Under the pieces are notes generated by a model. That model worked only from the letters and a program-made list of their open reading frames with translations. It was not told the origin of the DNA and made no database searches. A DNA stretch of 7,502 bases from Candidatus Methanomethylophilaceae archaeon (lineage in GTDB: Archaea > Thermoplasmatota > Thermoplasmata > Methanomassiliicoccales > Methanomethylophilaceae), in contig DUKW01000080.1 of NCBI GenBank assembly GCA_013329105.1, positions 1-7,502 of the forward strand, read 5' to 3'. This document shows positions 1-5,711 of the stretch, piece after piece; the stretch's first letter is position 1; each line of letters starts with the position of its first letter. A program made the position numbers and the translations under genes.

Positions 1-951
1 ATATCTCTCCTCCCCATGATGGCTTTGGGAGAATCGATGAACATCTCAGGGGGATACAACATTTTGGCGATGGCTGGCATGTTGGTTTTACCTTTGCTGG
101 TAGCAATATATATACATTCAGTCCTAGCCAAGAGTCCTATGCCCCAAAGGAAGGTCATATCGCTTAGATCGATGGGGTCGTTCATCGCCGGCTCGGTGTT
201 TGTCATCGTTTTGCATGTGGGCGGCATAGATCCCGTTCCTGCTCTCGTCCTAGGGCTCTCACCAGCATGTCTAATAGCGTACATTGTTACAAAAAAAGAA
301 CATGACCGGTCCCTTAAGAGAGTTGATATGGACGACGCCATGCTTGAGAATCTGGTACGTTTAGGGAGTAGTATAAGATCAGGAAAGGATCTAGAGGGGG
401 CCCTTCGAAGTAACCCTCCGCAAGGCGAAGCTGGGGCGCTTACCGCTTCGTTTCTGAGTTCGCTCGAGAACAGCCGTCTGAGCTGGAATGAAGCGTTGAG
501 ACAGATATTCTGGGAGCTGCCCTCATCAACGGTTGCTCTTTATCGTGCCATATTCCGCAGCGCCAACAAAGATTCTGTAGAGGCGGGCATGTTGAGTATC
601 CGGATGGGAAAATATATGCATCAATGCCGGAACGTCCGTGAAGATGTCATGAATCGTATGCGGAGTCTGACAGATATGATGTCCGGAACAAGTACTGTTT
701 TTGCTCCACTTGTACTTGGAATGGGCCTCTCTCTTGGCTCGCCGCTGGGAGGGCAAAGCGTAGATCACTGGACTATTCTTCTAACGGGATTATATCTAGT
801 AGAACTTTCCGCCCTGACATCATGGATATCTTCATCCCTCAAAGATCTTGATGGAAAAGAAACGGTGGCCCATTTAATGTCTCTTCATCTGCCGATCACT
901 ATAACTGTCTTCATTATATCATGGTGGGCCCTTTCTATGGGTGTCTGGTGA
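1..951 (+). CDS. TadC/FlaJ-like type II secretion system F-domain membrane protein (C-terminal part, 5' end outside window)
   Basis: Likely the inner-membrane platform protein of an archaeal type IV pilus/archaellum-like or Tad-like machine, where it would partner a secretion ATPase. Numbering from the ATG at 16, hydrophobic segments lie near residues 17-35, 54-70, 74-92, 226-242, 252-270 and 292-310. A soluble alpha-helical region at about 100-225 has the look of a T2SF domain (residues such as DDAMLENLVRLGSSIRSGKDLEGAL). Archaeal family members usually have two such halves and about 550 residues, and this resembles only the second. The frame is open to base 1 with no stop, so the gene probably continues upstream. 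An internal start at ATG 37 is possible, since GGGAG lies five bases before it, and this would give a short stand-alone protein of about 304 residues. The 3' end overlaps the opposing FmdE-domain gene by 17 bp. Family assignment rests on topology and general resemblance; archaellum versus pilus role cannot be decided here. Confidence 0.72.
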   Translation: MSLLPMMALGESMNISGGYNILAMAGMLVLPLLVAIYIHSVLAKSPMPQRKVISLRSMGSFIAGSVFVIVLHVGGIDPVPALVLGLSPACLIAYIVTKKEHDRSLKRVDMDDAMLENLVRLGSSIRSGKDLEGALRSNPPQGEAGALTASFLSSLENSRLSWNEALRQIFWELPSSTVALYRAIFRSANKDSVEAGMLSIRMGKYMHQCRNVREDVMNRMRSLTDMMSGTSTVFAPLVLGMGLSLGSPLGGQSVDHWTILLTGLYLVELSALTSWISSSLKDLDGKETVAHLMSLHLPITITVFIISWWALSMGVW

Positions 952-1342
952 TGTGGAACATTTGTTCGGGATTCATTAAAGCGATCTCCATTGAGGCTTC
1001 CTCCTCATCACGGATACCCATTTCCTTATCGATACGCCTTTTGAGATCTGGAATGAGCTTTATTTCTAGAAACTCGTTATCAGTTTTATAGAAACGGGCG
1101 CGACTTTCCCCCTCACCAGCAATGATGATATTACCTTTACCCATAGTACATCCCGATGAAAACTGAATACCGTCGATGAGACAGGAGATCGGCGGTTTCT
1201 TACCACAATAAACTTCACATCGACGAGGCTTCCCTATTTTTTCCTTTGCTATAAGACCCATGCGATAACCAATGACCACATAAGGTCCTAGATGGGTGTG
1301 AAAATCCTTTAGCCTCTCCATTTCCTCAGTAAGTACAGTCAT
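935..1342 (-). CDS. FmdE-domain protein (formylmethanofuran dehydrogenase subunit E-like)
   Basis: A 135-residue soluble protein. The N-terminal FHTHLGP motif (H15, H17), followed by GYRMG, then C54 in PISCLIDGIQ and C65 in GCTMGKGN, is the metal-binding signature of the FmdE family. In many homologues the first motif reads HGHxCPG; here the cysteine position is leucine, which I recall in other archaeal short forms. The Zn-ribbon tail found in longer FmdE proteins is absent. Despite the name, the family is not a core catalytic subunit of formylmethanofuran dehydrogenase and its role is poorly defined, so this gene alone does not prove methanogenesis. The ATG at 1342 has no Shine-Dalgarno sequence. 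M8 is an alternative start, with GAGG only three bases upstream, which is too close to be convincing. The gene is divergent from the DUF2085 gene and its end runs 17 bp into the TadC-like gene. Confidence 0.85.
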   Translation of the reverse strand: MTVLTEEMERLKDFHTHLGPYVVIGYRMGLIAKEKIGKPRRCEVYCGKKPPISCLIDGIQFSSGCTMGKGNIIIAGEGESRARFYKTDNEFLEIKLIPDLKRRIDKEMGIRDEEEASMEIALMNPEQMFHITRHP

Positions 1343-1388
1343 ATAACAAGGAAAAGGTTGCAGATTTCAAGTTTGTTTCGGACCAACC

Positions 1389-1397
1389 GTTAATAAC
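1389..1397 (+). promoter_or_regulatory. TATA-like element in the divergent FmdE/DUF2085 promoter region
   Basis: GTTAATAAC is symmetric around its central A, with GTTA pairing to TAAC. Its centre lies 27 bases before the ATG at 1420, the spacing expected for an archaeal TATA box driving a leaderless transcript. The DUF2085 start has no Shine-Dalgarno sequence, which fits. Because the element is symmetric it could also position TBP for the minus-strand FmdE gene, giving a leader of roughly 25 nt. That second use is inference. Confidence 0.45.
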
Positions 1398-1419
1398 ACA
1401 TTTATCCCTTCCCGCTTCC

Positions 1420-1953
1420 ATGAAAAGCGCCGTCAACCCACCTGAGTTCGCACTCTTCCTTATTTTCGGTGTCTTGGCAGCTGCACTCATTATCATCCCC
1501 ATTAGTATCCCAGCGGGTCAAATACATGGTTTAGACGGCACTGTCGGGATCATAGACAATGGAGATCTATGGAAGGGGCTAGACCCCATAAGAGGAACAG
1601 CCTATCAGCTTGGGGATGCCCTGTGTCATCAAAAAGAATCCCGCTCCATTCTCATCAATGGTAATCAGATGCCCATCTGTGCGCGGGATGCTGGTATAGT
1701 GTTCGGCCTATTTCTAGGATTTTTGATATCAGGACTTCTCAAAAGACGCGTGCCTTGGGTTGTCGTATTAATAATGCTGGTCCCTATATTATTGGATGGC
1801 GGTACTCAATTAGTAACTAACTACGAGTCTACAAACTTCATACGCCTTATCACGGGCTTATTGTCTGGCACAGCATTGGCCTTTGGCATGATGCTTATCT
1901 TTGATTCTATGGTAAATGAAGTAGGTGAGGCGGGCAGGAACAGGAAGTCCTGA
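1420..1953 (+). CDS. DUF2085 family integral membrane protein
   Basis: A 177-residue protein with four predicted membrane segments at about 10-30, 91-107, 111-128 and 139-161. The loop between the first and second carries the family signature: C69-H70-Q71, R75-S76, then C87-A88-R89-D90 followed by glycine. D126-G127 and Q130 follow the third helix, and an ES-N-R-TG pattern starts the fourth. These match the DUF2085 pattern of CHQ, RSF and CAR. The paired cysteines and histidine suggest metal or redox binding near the membrane surface, but no function is established and I do not assign one. The ATG at 1420 is the first in frame and lacks a Shine-Dalgarno sequence; the TATA-like element 27 bases upstream suggests leaderless expression. 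Residues 31-65 form an extra-membrane loop rich in Gly and Asp. The gene seems to be a single transcription unit, since 230 nt separate it from psmB, which has its own promoter. Confidence 0.82.
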   Translation: MKSAVNPPEFALFLIFGVLAAALIIIPISIPAGQIHGLDGTVGIIDNGDLWKGLDPIRGTAYQLGDALCHQKESRSILINGNQMPICARDAGIVFGLFLGFLISGLLKRRVPWVVVLIMLVPILLDGGTQLVTNYESTNFIRLITGLLSGTALAFGMMLIFDSMVNEVGEAGRNRKS

Positions 1954-1997
1954 CGCGAAGCCTTCCTTATTCGTGTTTTGGAGCACAGCCATCTCCA

Positions 1998-2030
1998 GTG
2001 CGTATATCAAGGAAAGGTCTTATACGCTAC
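1998..2030. repeat. Inverted repeat / potential hairpin in the DUF2085-psmB intergenic region
   Basis: GCGTATA (2000-2006) and TATACGC (2021-2027) are perfect inverted arms separated by 14 nt. Two more pairs, G1998-C2030 and T1999-A2029, form if T2028 is bulged. The arm centres are 21 bp apart, about two helical turns, so this could be an operator for a dimeric regulator as well as an RNA hairpin. It lies about 95 bp upstream of the psmB TATA box. A second, weaker pair, AGGAAG (1942-1947) and CTTCCT (1962-1967), spans the DUF2085 stop codon. Nothing else in 1954-2110 was recognised: no tRNA-like arms, no convincing ORF. Confidence 0.4.
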
Positions 2031-2122
2031 CCGCCCCAATGGCAATTGTGGCCCCCAGATATTAATGTAACTGTAAAATGCTTATGCCAGCAATTATTAT
2101 ATCAGGGGGTCTTTCAAAAATG

Positions 2123-2130
2123 TTTATATA
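2123..2130 (+). promoter_or_regulatory. TATA box of psmB
   Basis: TTTATATA follows an A-rich stretch (2116-2120) that could serve as a BRE, the classic archaeal core promoter. Transcription would begin about 25 bases downstream, near 2150, leaving a leader of roughly 45-50 nt before the psmB ATG at 2199. This leader is long enough to hold the Shine-Dalgarno sequence seen at 2186-2193, so promoter and ribosome site agree with each other. A second AT-rich element (ATTATTATAT, 2093-2102) lies 30 bp further upstream and could be an alternative start. Confidence 0.7.
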
Positions 2131-2185
2131 TGGTGGCAAATATCAACGATTAAATTCTTAAATCCACCTTTTAGCGAAATCTTTT

Positions 2186-2193
2186 GGAAGGTG
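2186..2193 (+). promoter_or_regulatory. psmB: Shine-Dalgarno site that fixes the psmB start
   Basis: GGAAGGTG matches most of the archaeal consensus GGAGGTGA and lies five bases before ATG 2199. It argues against the in-frame TTG at 2184, which would begin inside this element and lengthen the propeptide by five residues. Confidence 0.75.
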
Positions 2194-2198
2194 CAATA

Positions 2199-2831
2199 AT
2201 GGAAGATAATGTATTAAAAACCGGAACCACGACCATAGGTATTGTTACCAAAGAGGGGGTCATATTGGCTTCCGAAAAAAGGGCTACAATGGGTAATCTA
2301 ATCGCCCATAAGGACGTGCAAAAAGTCTTCCGCATCGACGACAATCTTGGGCTCACTACGGCAGGCTTAGTCGGGGATGCGCAGCTTATAACCCGTTACA
2401 TCAAAGCAGAAGTACAGCTTTACAAACTAAAACGCGGTGGCAGTATGACTGTGCATGCTGCGGCCACACTGGTAGCTAACATTGTCCGTAATGGGTTCTA
2501 CGTAGGCCTTATTATCGGAGGATGGGACGAGGAAGGGGCTCATGTCTACAGCATCGATGGTGCTGGAGGCTGCATTGAGGATTCATACGTCTCAATAGGT
2601 TCGGGTTCCATATTAGCCCTAGGTGTTCTGGAAGAGAAATACCGCCCTGATCTAAGCTTAGAAAAGGGTATAGATCTTGCCATAGGGGGACTCAACGCTG
2701 CCATACGCCGCGATTCTGCCAGCGGTAATGGTATGATCGTTGTGACAATAAACGAAAAGGGATTTAAGGAAATTCCAGAGGACGACCTGAGAGCTAGAGC
2801 AGAAACCCTTGGATACAAATATCCGAATTGA
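2199..2831 (+). CDS. psmB: Proteasome beta subunit (archaeal 20S, threonine peptidase)
   Basis: Catalytic subunit of the archaeal 20S proteasome; fourteen copies form the two inner rings, stacked between rings of alpha subunits in the cytosol. The 210-residue product starts with a nine-residue propeptide, MEDNVLKTG, that would be removed autocatalytically to expose Thr10 as the N-terminal nucleophile in TTTIGI. In mature numbering, E17 (in ASEKR, the position usually Asp or Glu) and K33 (after HKDVQ) are present. The later conserved SGSG and RRDSASGNG segments supply the equivalents of Ser129, Asp166 and Ser169 of the Thermoplasma enzyme. Length and motifs are complete and normal for the family. 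Start chosen at ATG 2199 because of the strong Shine-Dalgarno sequence. It has its own TATA promoter and is followed 46 nt later by aCPSF1 on the same strand, a neighbour pair I know from other euryarchaea such as Methanothermobacter. The alpha subunit gene is not in the window. Confidence 0.97.
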   Translation: MEDNVLKTGTTTIGIVTKEGVILASEKRATMGNLIAHKDVQKVFRIDDNLGLTTAGLVGDAQLITRYIKAEVQLYKLKRGGSMTVHAAATLVANIVRNGFYVGLIIGGWDEEGAHVYSIDGAGGCIEDSYVSIGSGSILALGVLEEKYRPDLSLEKGIDLAIGGLNAAIRRDSASGNGMIVVTINEKGFKEIPEDDLRARAETLGYKYPN

Positions 2832-2852
2832 GAGCCCCGTCCCTCTCCTCTC

Positions 2853-2865
2853 ATTTAAATTTAAA
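2853..2865 (+). promoter_or_regulatory. AT-rich palindromic TATA-like element before aCPSF1
   Basis: The 46-nt gap between psmB and aCPSF1 contains ATTTAAATTTAAA, of which TTTAAATTTAAA (2854-2865) is a perfect 12-bp palindrome. Its left half lies about 20-25 bases before the ATG at 2878, which would suit a leaderless or nearly leaderless transcript. It is preceded by a pyrimidine-rich stretch (2836-2852) and followed by the small symmetric element GGGT-A-ACCC (2868-2876) directly before the start. A promoter is plausible, but read-through from psmB is equally possible. Confidence 0.45.
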
Positions 2866-2877
2866 GTGGGTAACCCC

Positions 2878-4785
2878 ATGAACGCAGAAAGGATTTTCGA
2901 AAGGCAGCGCGAGCAGATACGGCGCATAGTGCCAGAGGATATAAACATTACAAGTATCGAATTCGAAGGCTCCTTGGTAGTAATATATACTAATGAGCTG
3001 GATAAATTTGTATCAGATAACAATCTAGTGAAGAAATTAGCTCAAACTCTACGTCGCCGAGTCGACATTCGCCCGGATCCTTCCATGCTCGCAGACCCGG
3101 AAGAAGTTGAGAGAAAAATAAGAGAGATGGCTCCTCCTGAGGCGGAAATAACGGACATATATTTTGAGCACGACACCGGCGAGGTCACCATCGAGGCGAT
3201 GGCTCCGGGTCTTGTGATAGGGAAACAAGGAACATTACTTAACGAAATAAAAAAAGAGGTTGGATGGGCCCCTAAAGTTGTCCGATCTCCTCCCATTCCT
3301 TCCAAAACCGTGTCTGACATCCGTAGCTATCTGCGACAGAACCACGAGATCCGCAAGGAGTTTCTGAAAAAGGTCGGCAGGCGGATAGCACGTCCCCTAT
3401 TGGACGGCGAACAGTGGATCCGGATAACCGCGCTAGGTGGATATCGCCAAGTTGGGCGAAGTGCCAGTCTATTGCAGACACGGGAAAGTCGGATACTTAT
3501 CGACTGCGGTTTGGATCCATCCCGAAGCGATTCCGTTCCTTATTTTAATGTCCCAGAGATACAACCTCTTGACGCCATAGATGCTGTGGTCATAACTCAT
3601 GCCCATCTGGATCATTCTGGTGTTTTGCCGGTACTGTTCAAATATGGATATGATGGGCCTGTCTACTGTACCCCACCTACTAGAGACCTTATGTCGATGT
3701 TGCTGATAGACAATATAAAGGTATCCTATGGAGAGGGGAAAAAGAGTGCTTACGAGTCTTCCCATATACGGGATGTGGTACTACATACGATCCCTCTTAA
3801 ATATGGAGAGACAACGGACATAGCTCCCGACGTAAGACTAACATTCCAGAACGCCGGACACATACTCGGTTCAGCAATAGCTCATTTTCACATTGGAGAT
3901 GGATTGTACAACGTTGGGTTCACCGGCGACATGAAGTTCGAACGCTCATGGCTCTTCAATGCAGCGATGAACCGCTTCCCACGACTGGAAACCTTGGTGA
4001 TAGAATCGACATATGGCGGAACAGGTGACATACAACCTTCAAGAGTAGAAGCTACTGAGAAGCTTCAAGAGATCTTAAGGATCGCCACCAGCAAAGGCGG
4101 GAAGGTACTCATTCCCGTTTTCGCAGTAGGTCGTTCCCAAGAGGTCATGTTGGTTATAGAGGAAATGATGAGGACTGGCAAGATAGAGAAATGCCCAGTG
4201 TACCTTGATGGCATGATATGGGAGGCCACCGCAATCCATACTGCATATCCAGAATACCTCAACAGCCAGTTACGGACACAGATATTTCAGCATGGAGAGA
4301 ACCCGTTCCTTTCCGACATATTCAAGCGGGTAGATAGTAAAGATATGCGCGAAGAGATATGCCACTCTCCCGATCCGTGCATCGTACTCGCCACAAGCGG
4401 TATGATGAACGGGGGGCCGGTTATGGAATATTTCCGCGCATGGGCGGATAACCCCCACCATTGGCTACTCTTTGTGGGTTATCAGGCAGAAGGTACTGTG
4501 GGACGAATGATACAGCGTGGGCGTAAAGAAGTGACGATCGGCGACTCCAGTGGGGCTATAACCTTAAGCGTCAAAATAAATTCAGAGACGATTGACGGTT
4601 TCTCCGGTCACTCCGATCGCAGACAATTGATGAATTATATCACATCATTGGAAAGCAGACCTGAACGAGTAATCATATGCCATGGTGAGGAGCGAAAATG
4701 CACAGATCTCGCTTCTGCCATATACAAAAAGTTCAAAATCGAGACACGCGCACCCATGAACCTAGAAACGGTACGCCTTAAATGA
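2878..4785 (+). CDS. fttA: aCPSF1/FttA: KH-domain metallo-beta-lactamase/beta-CASP ribonuclease, transcription termination factor
   Basis: Archaeal homologue of the CPSF73 endonuclease. In methanogens and Thermococcales it cleaves nascent RNA, mostly near U-rich tracts, and drives transcription termination. The 635-residue length is that of the family. Domains in order: KHa (about 1-68, no evident GxxG loop); KHb (about 70-140) with GLVIGKQG at 111-118; then the metallo-beta-lactamase core with D209, the zinc motif THAHLDH (H241, H243, D245, H246), H328 in GHILGSA and D351 in TGDMKFE. The inserted beta-CASP domain begins around ESTYGG (E376) and carries GFSGHSD (H578); H602 in CHGEE completes the site. 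All metal ligands are present, so it should be active. ATG 2878 is chosen over an in-frame TTG at 2809 that would overlap psmB; it gives the normal length, although there is no clear Shine-Dalgarno sequence. The stop overlaps the opposing taw1 by 8 bp. Confidence 0.96.
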   Translation: MNAERIFERQREQIRRIVPEDINITSIEFEGSLVVIYTNELDKFVSDNNLVKKLAQTLRRRVDIRPDPSMLADPEEVERKIREMAPPEAEITDIYFEHDTGEVTIEAMAPGLVIGKQGTLLNEIKKEVGWAPKVVRSPPIPSKTVSDIRSYLRQNHEIRKEFLKKVGRRIARPLLDGEQWIRITALGGYRQVGRSASLLQTRESRILIDCGLDPSRSDSVPYFNVPEIQPLDAIDAVVITHAHLDHSGVLPVLFKYGYDGPVYCTPPTRDLMSMLLIDNIKVSYGEGKKSAYESSHIRDVVLHTIPLKYGETTDIAPDVRLTFQNAGHILGSAIAHFHIGDGLYNVGFTGDMKFERSWLFNAAMNRFPRLETLVIESTYGGTGDIQPSRVEATEKLQEILRIATSKGGKVLIPVFAVGRSQEVMLVIEEMMRTGKIEKCPVYLDGMIWEATAIHTAYPEYLNSQLRTQIFQHGENPFLSDIFKRVDSKDMREEICHSPDPCIVLATSGMMNGGPVMEYFRAWADNPHHWLLFVGYQAEGTVGRMIQRGRKEVTIGDSSGAITLSVKINSETIDGFSGHSDRRQLMNYITSLESRPERVIICHGEERKCTDLASAIYKKFKIETRAPMNLETVRLK

Positions 4786-5701
4786 TGCGGGTCTCCACGC
4801 CCGGTGTGCTTAGAAGAACCACACGACTATCTGCCTTCTCTTTCACTGTCTCCATACCTAATAGAGAGGCGAGCCTCTCAGAGAAGTTGACAATCTCTTC
4901 ATGAGAAGGCATGTTAGCCAAAGACAACCTTTGCCGCGAGCCGCCCACAAATACATAGCCCTTGGCCTCTACCATCTCCACACCTGATTGTTTGTCCAAA
5001 CGGGCGTATTCCTCTTCCCATCCAAGATTAAAGCCCTTCACCAATGTGTGCCTTATGACTTTACGGGTATCGAGAGACGGTAAGAGCTCCAAAGTTTGCA
5101 TGAGATTTTCCCATCCGTCCGCTCTCTTGGGACGACATACCCTCTGGTAAACTTCTTTATTAGGAGCGGCCACCGTTACATACAGCTGACGCGGCAGAAC
5201 ATCCATTTCTTCCAACACCTTGGGGTTCACTCCATTTGTGACAAGAAAAGTTACCATACCGCGACGATGACATTCCTTTAACAAATCAGATATGTAAGGA
5301 TAGAGGACAGGCTCACCGGCAAGGGAAAGCGCAACCATGTTGGGGTTTTGAGCCTCAACATAGCGCTCGGTATCACAGCGAGGGTCTCCATTGAAGCCCG
5401 TTATCAGTTTACGTTGGTATTCTATAAGAGCATCCAACATCTCGGAGGGTTCAGCCCATTCATCAACGTCAAAATCGTGACCCTGCTCTCTCCAACAGAA
5501 AACACACATATGGTCGCATTGATTGATTGCAGGAGACATCTGTAAACAACGGTGGCTCTTTATTCCGTAGAAGTCTTGCTTATAACAATTTCGTCCGTAT
5601 AGAAGGCTTTGCCTCATCCAGTGACAAAGCTTAACCGCTGCATGATTCTTATAGAGGCGGTATTGCTGTTTCAGCAGGAGTTGACGGTATTCTTCATCCA
5701 T
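4778..5701 (-). CDS. taw1: tRNA-Phe 4-demethylwyosine synthase (radical SAM, TYW1-like)
   Basis: Radical SAM enzyme that condenses N1-methylguanosine-37 of tRNA-Phe with two carbons of pyruvate to make the tricyclic 4-demethylwyosine, the first committed step of archaeal wyosine synthesis. The 307-residue protein has the radical SAM cysteines C62, C66 and C69 in CDHMCVFCW, and the second-cluster cysteines C26, C39 and C52. As I recall, this is the same spacing as in the Methanocaldococcus enzyme. K41, right after the C39 motif, corresponds to a lysine discussed for pyruvate binding (recalled, not checked). SLAGEPVLYP (126-135) is the family's GEP region for SAM binding. The eukaryotic flavodoxin domain is absent, as usual in archaea. 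ATG 5701 is preferred to an in-frame ATG at 5764, which would overlap rfcL by 53 bp and add 21 unconserved-looking residues. It begins 10 nt after the rfcL stop, so it is probably co-transcribed; only a weak GTGGAT precedes it. The m1G37 methyltransferase Trm5 and later-pathway genes are not here. Confidence 0.96.
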   Translation of the reverse strand: MDEEYRQLLLKQQYRLYKNHAAVKLCHWMRQSLLYGRNCYKQDFYGIKSHRCLQMSPAINQCDHMCVFCWREQGHDFDVDEWAEPSEMLDALIEYQRKLITGFNGDPRCDTERYVEAQNPNMVALSLAGEPVLYPYISDLLKECHRRGMVTFLVTNGVNPKVLEEMDVLPRQLYVTVAAPNKEVYQRVCRPKRADGWENLMQTLELLPSLDTRKVIRHTLVKGFNLGWEEEYARLDKQSGVEMVEAKGYVFVGGSRQRLSLANMPSHEEIVNFSERLASLLGMETVKEKADSRVVLLSTPGVETRII

Positions 5702-5711
5702 AATAATCCAC

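Noticed and set aside
526..768. Antisense open frames inside the large genes (for example 526-768 minus, 2546-2854 minus, 3469-3765 minus)
   Set aside because: They lie wholly or mostly within well-supported genes, have low-complexity or unrecognisable translations and no start signals.
1942..1967. Hairpin over the DUF2085 stop as an intrinsic terminator
   Set aside because: The stem is only 6 bp with a 14-nt loop and no U tract directly follows; archaeal termination does not rely on such hairpins.
2078..2161. 27-codon ORF upstream of psmB
   Set aside because: It contains the psmB TATA box, has no ribosome site and shows no recognisable protein features.
1954..2183. tRNA or other structured RNA gene in the largest intergenic region
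   Set aside because: No T-loop GTTCRA-type motif, acceptor stem pairing or CCA end could be found by eye.
2184..2198. psmB start at TTG 2184
   Set aside because: This codon overlaps the Shine-Dalgarno sequence that serves ATG 2199.
2809..2877. Longer aCPSF1 starting at TTG 2809
   Set aside because: It would overlap psmB by 23 bp and add 23 residues with no KH-like character; ATG 2878 gives the usual family length of about 635 residues.
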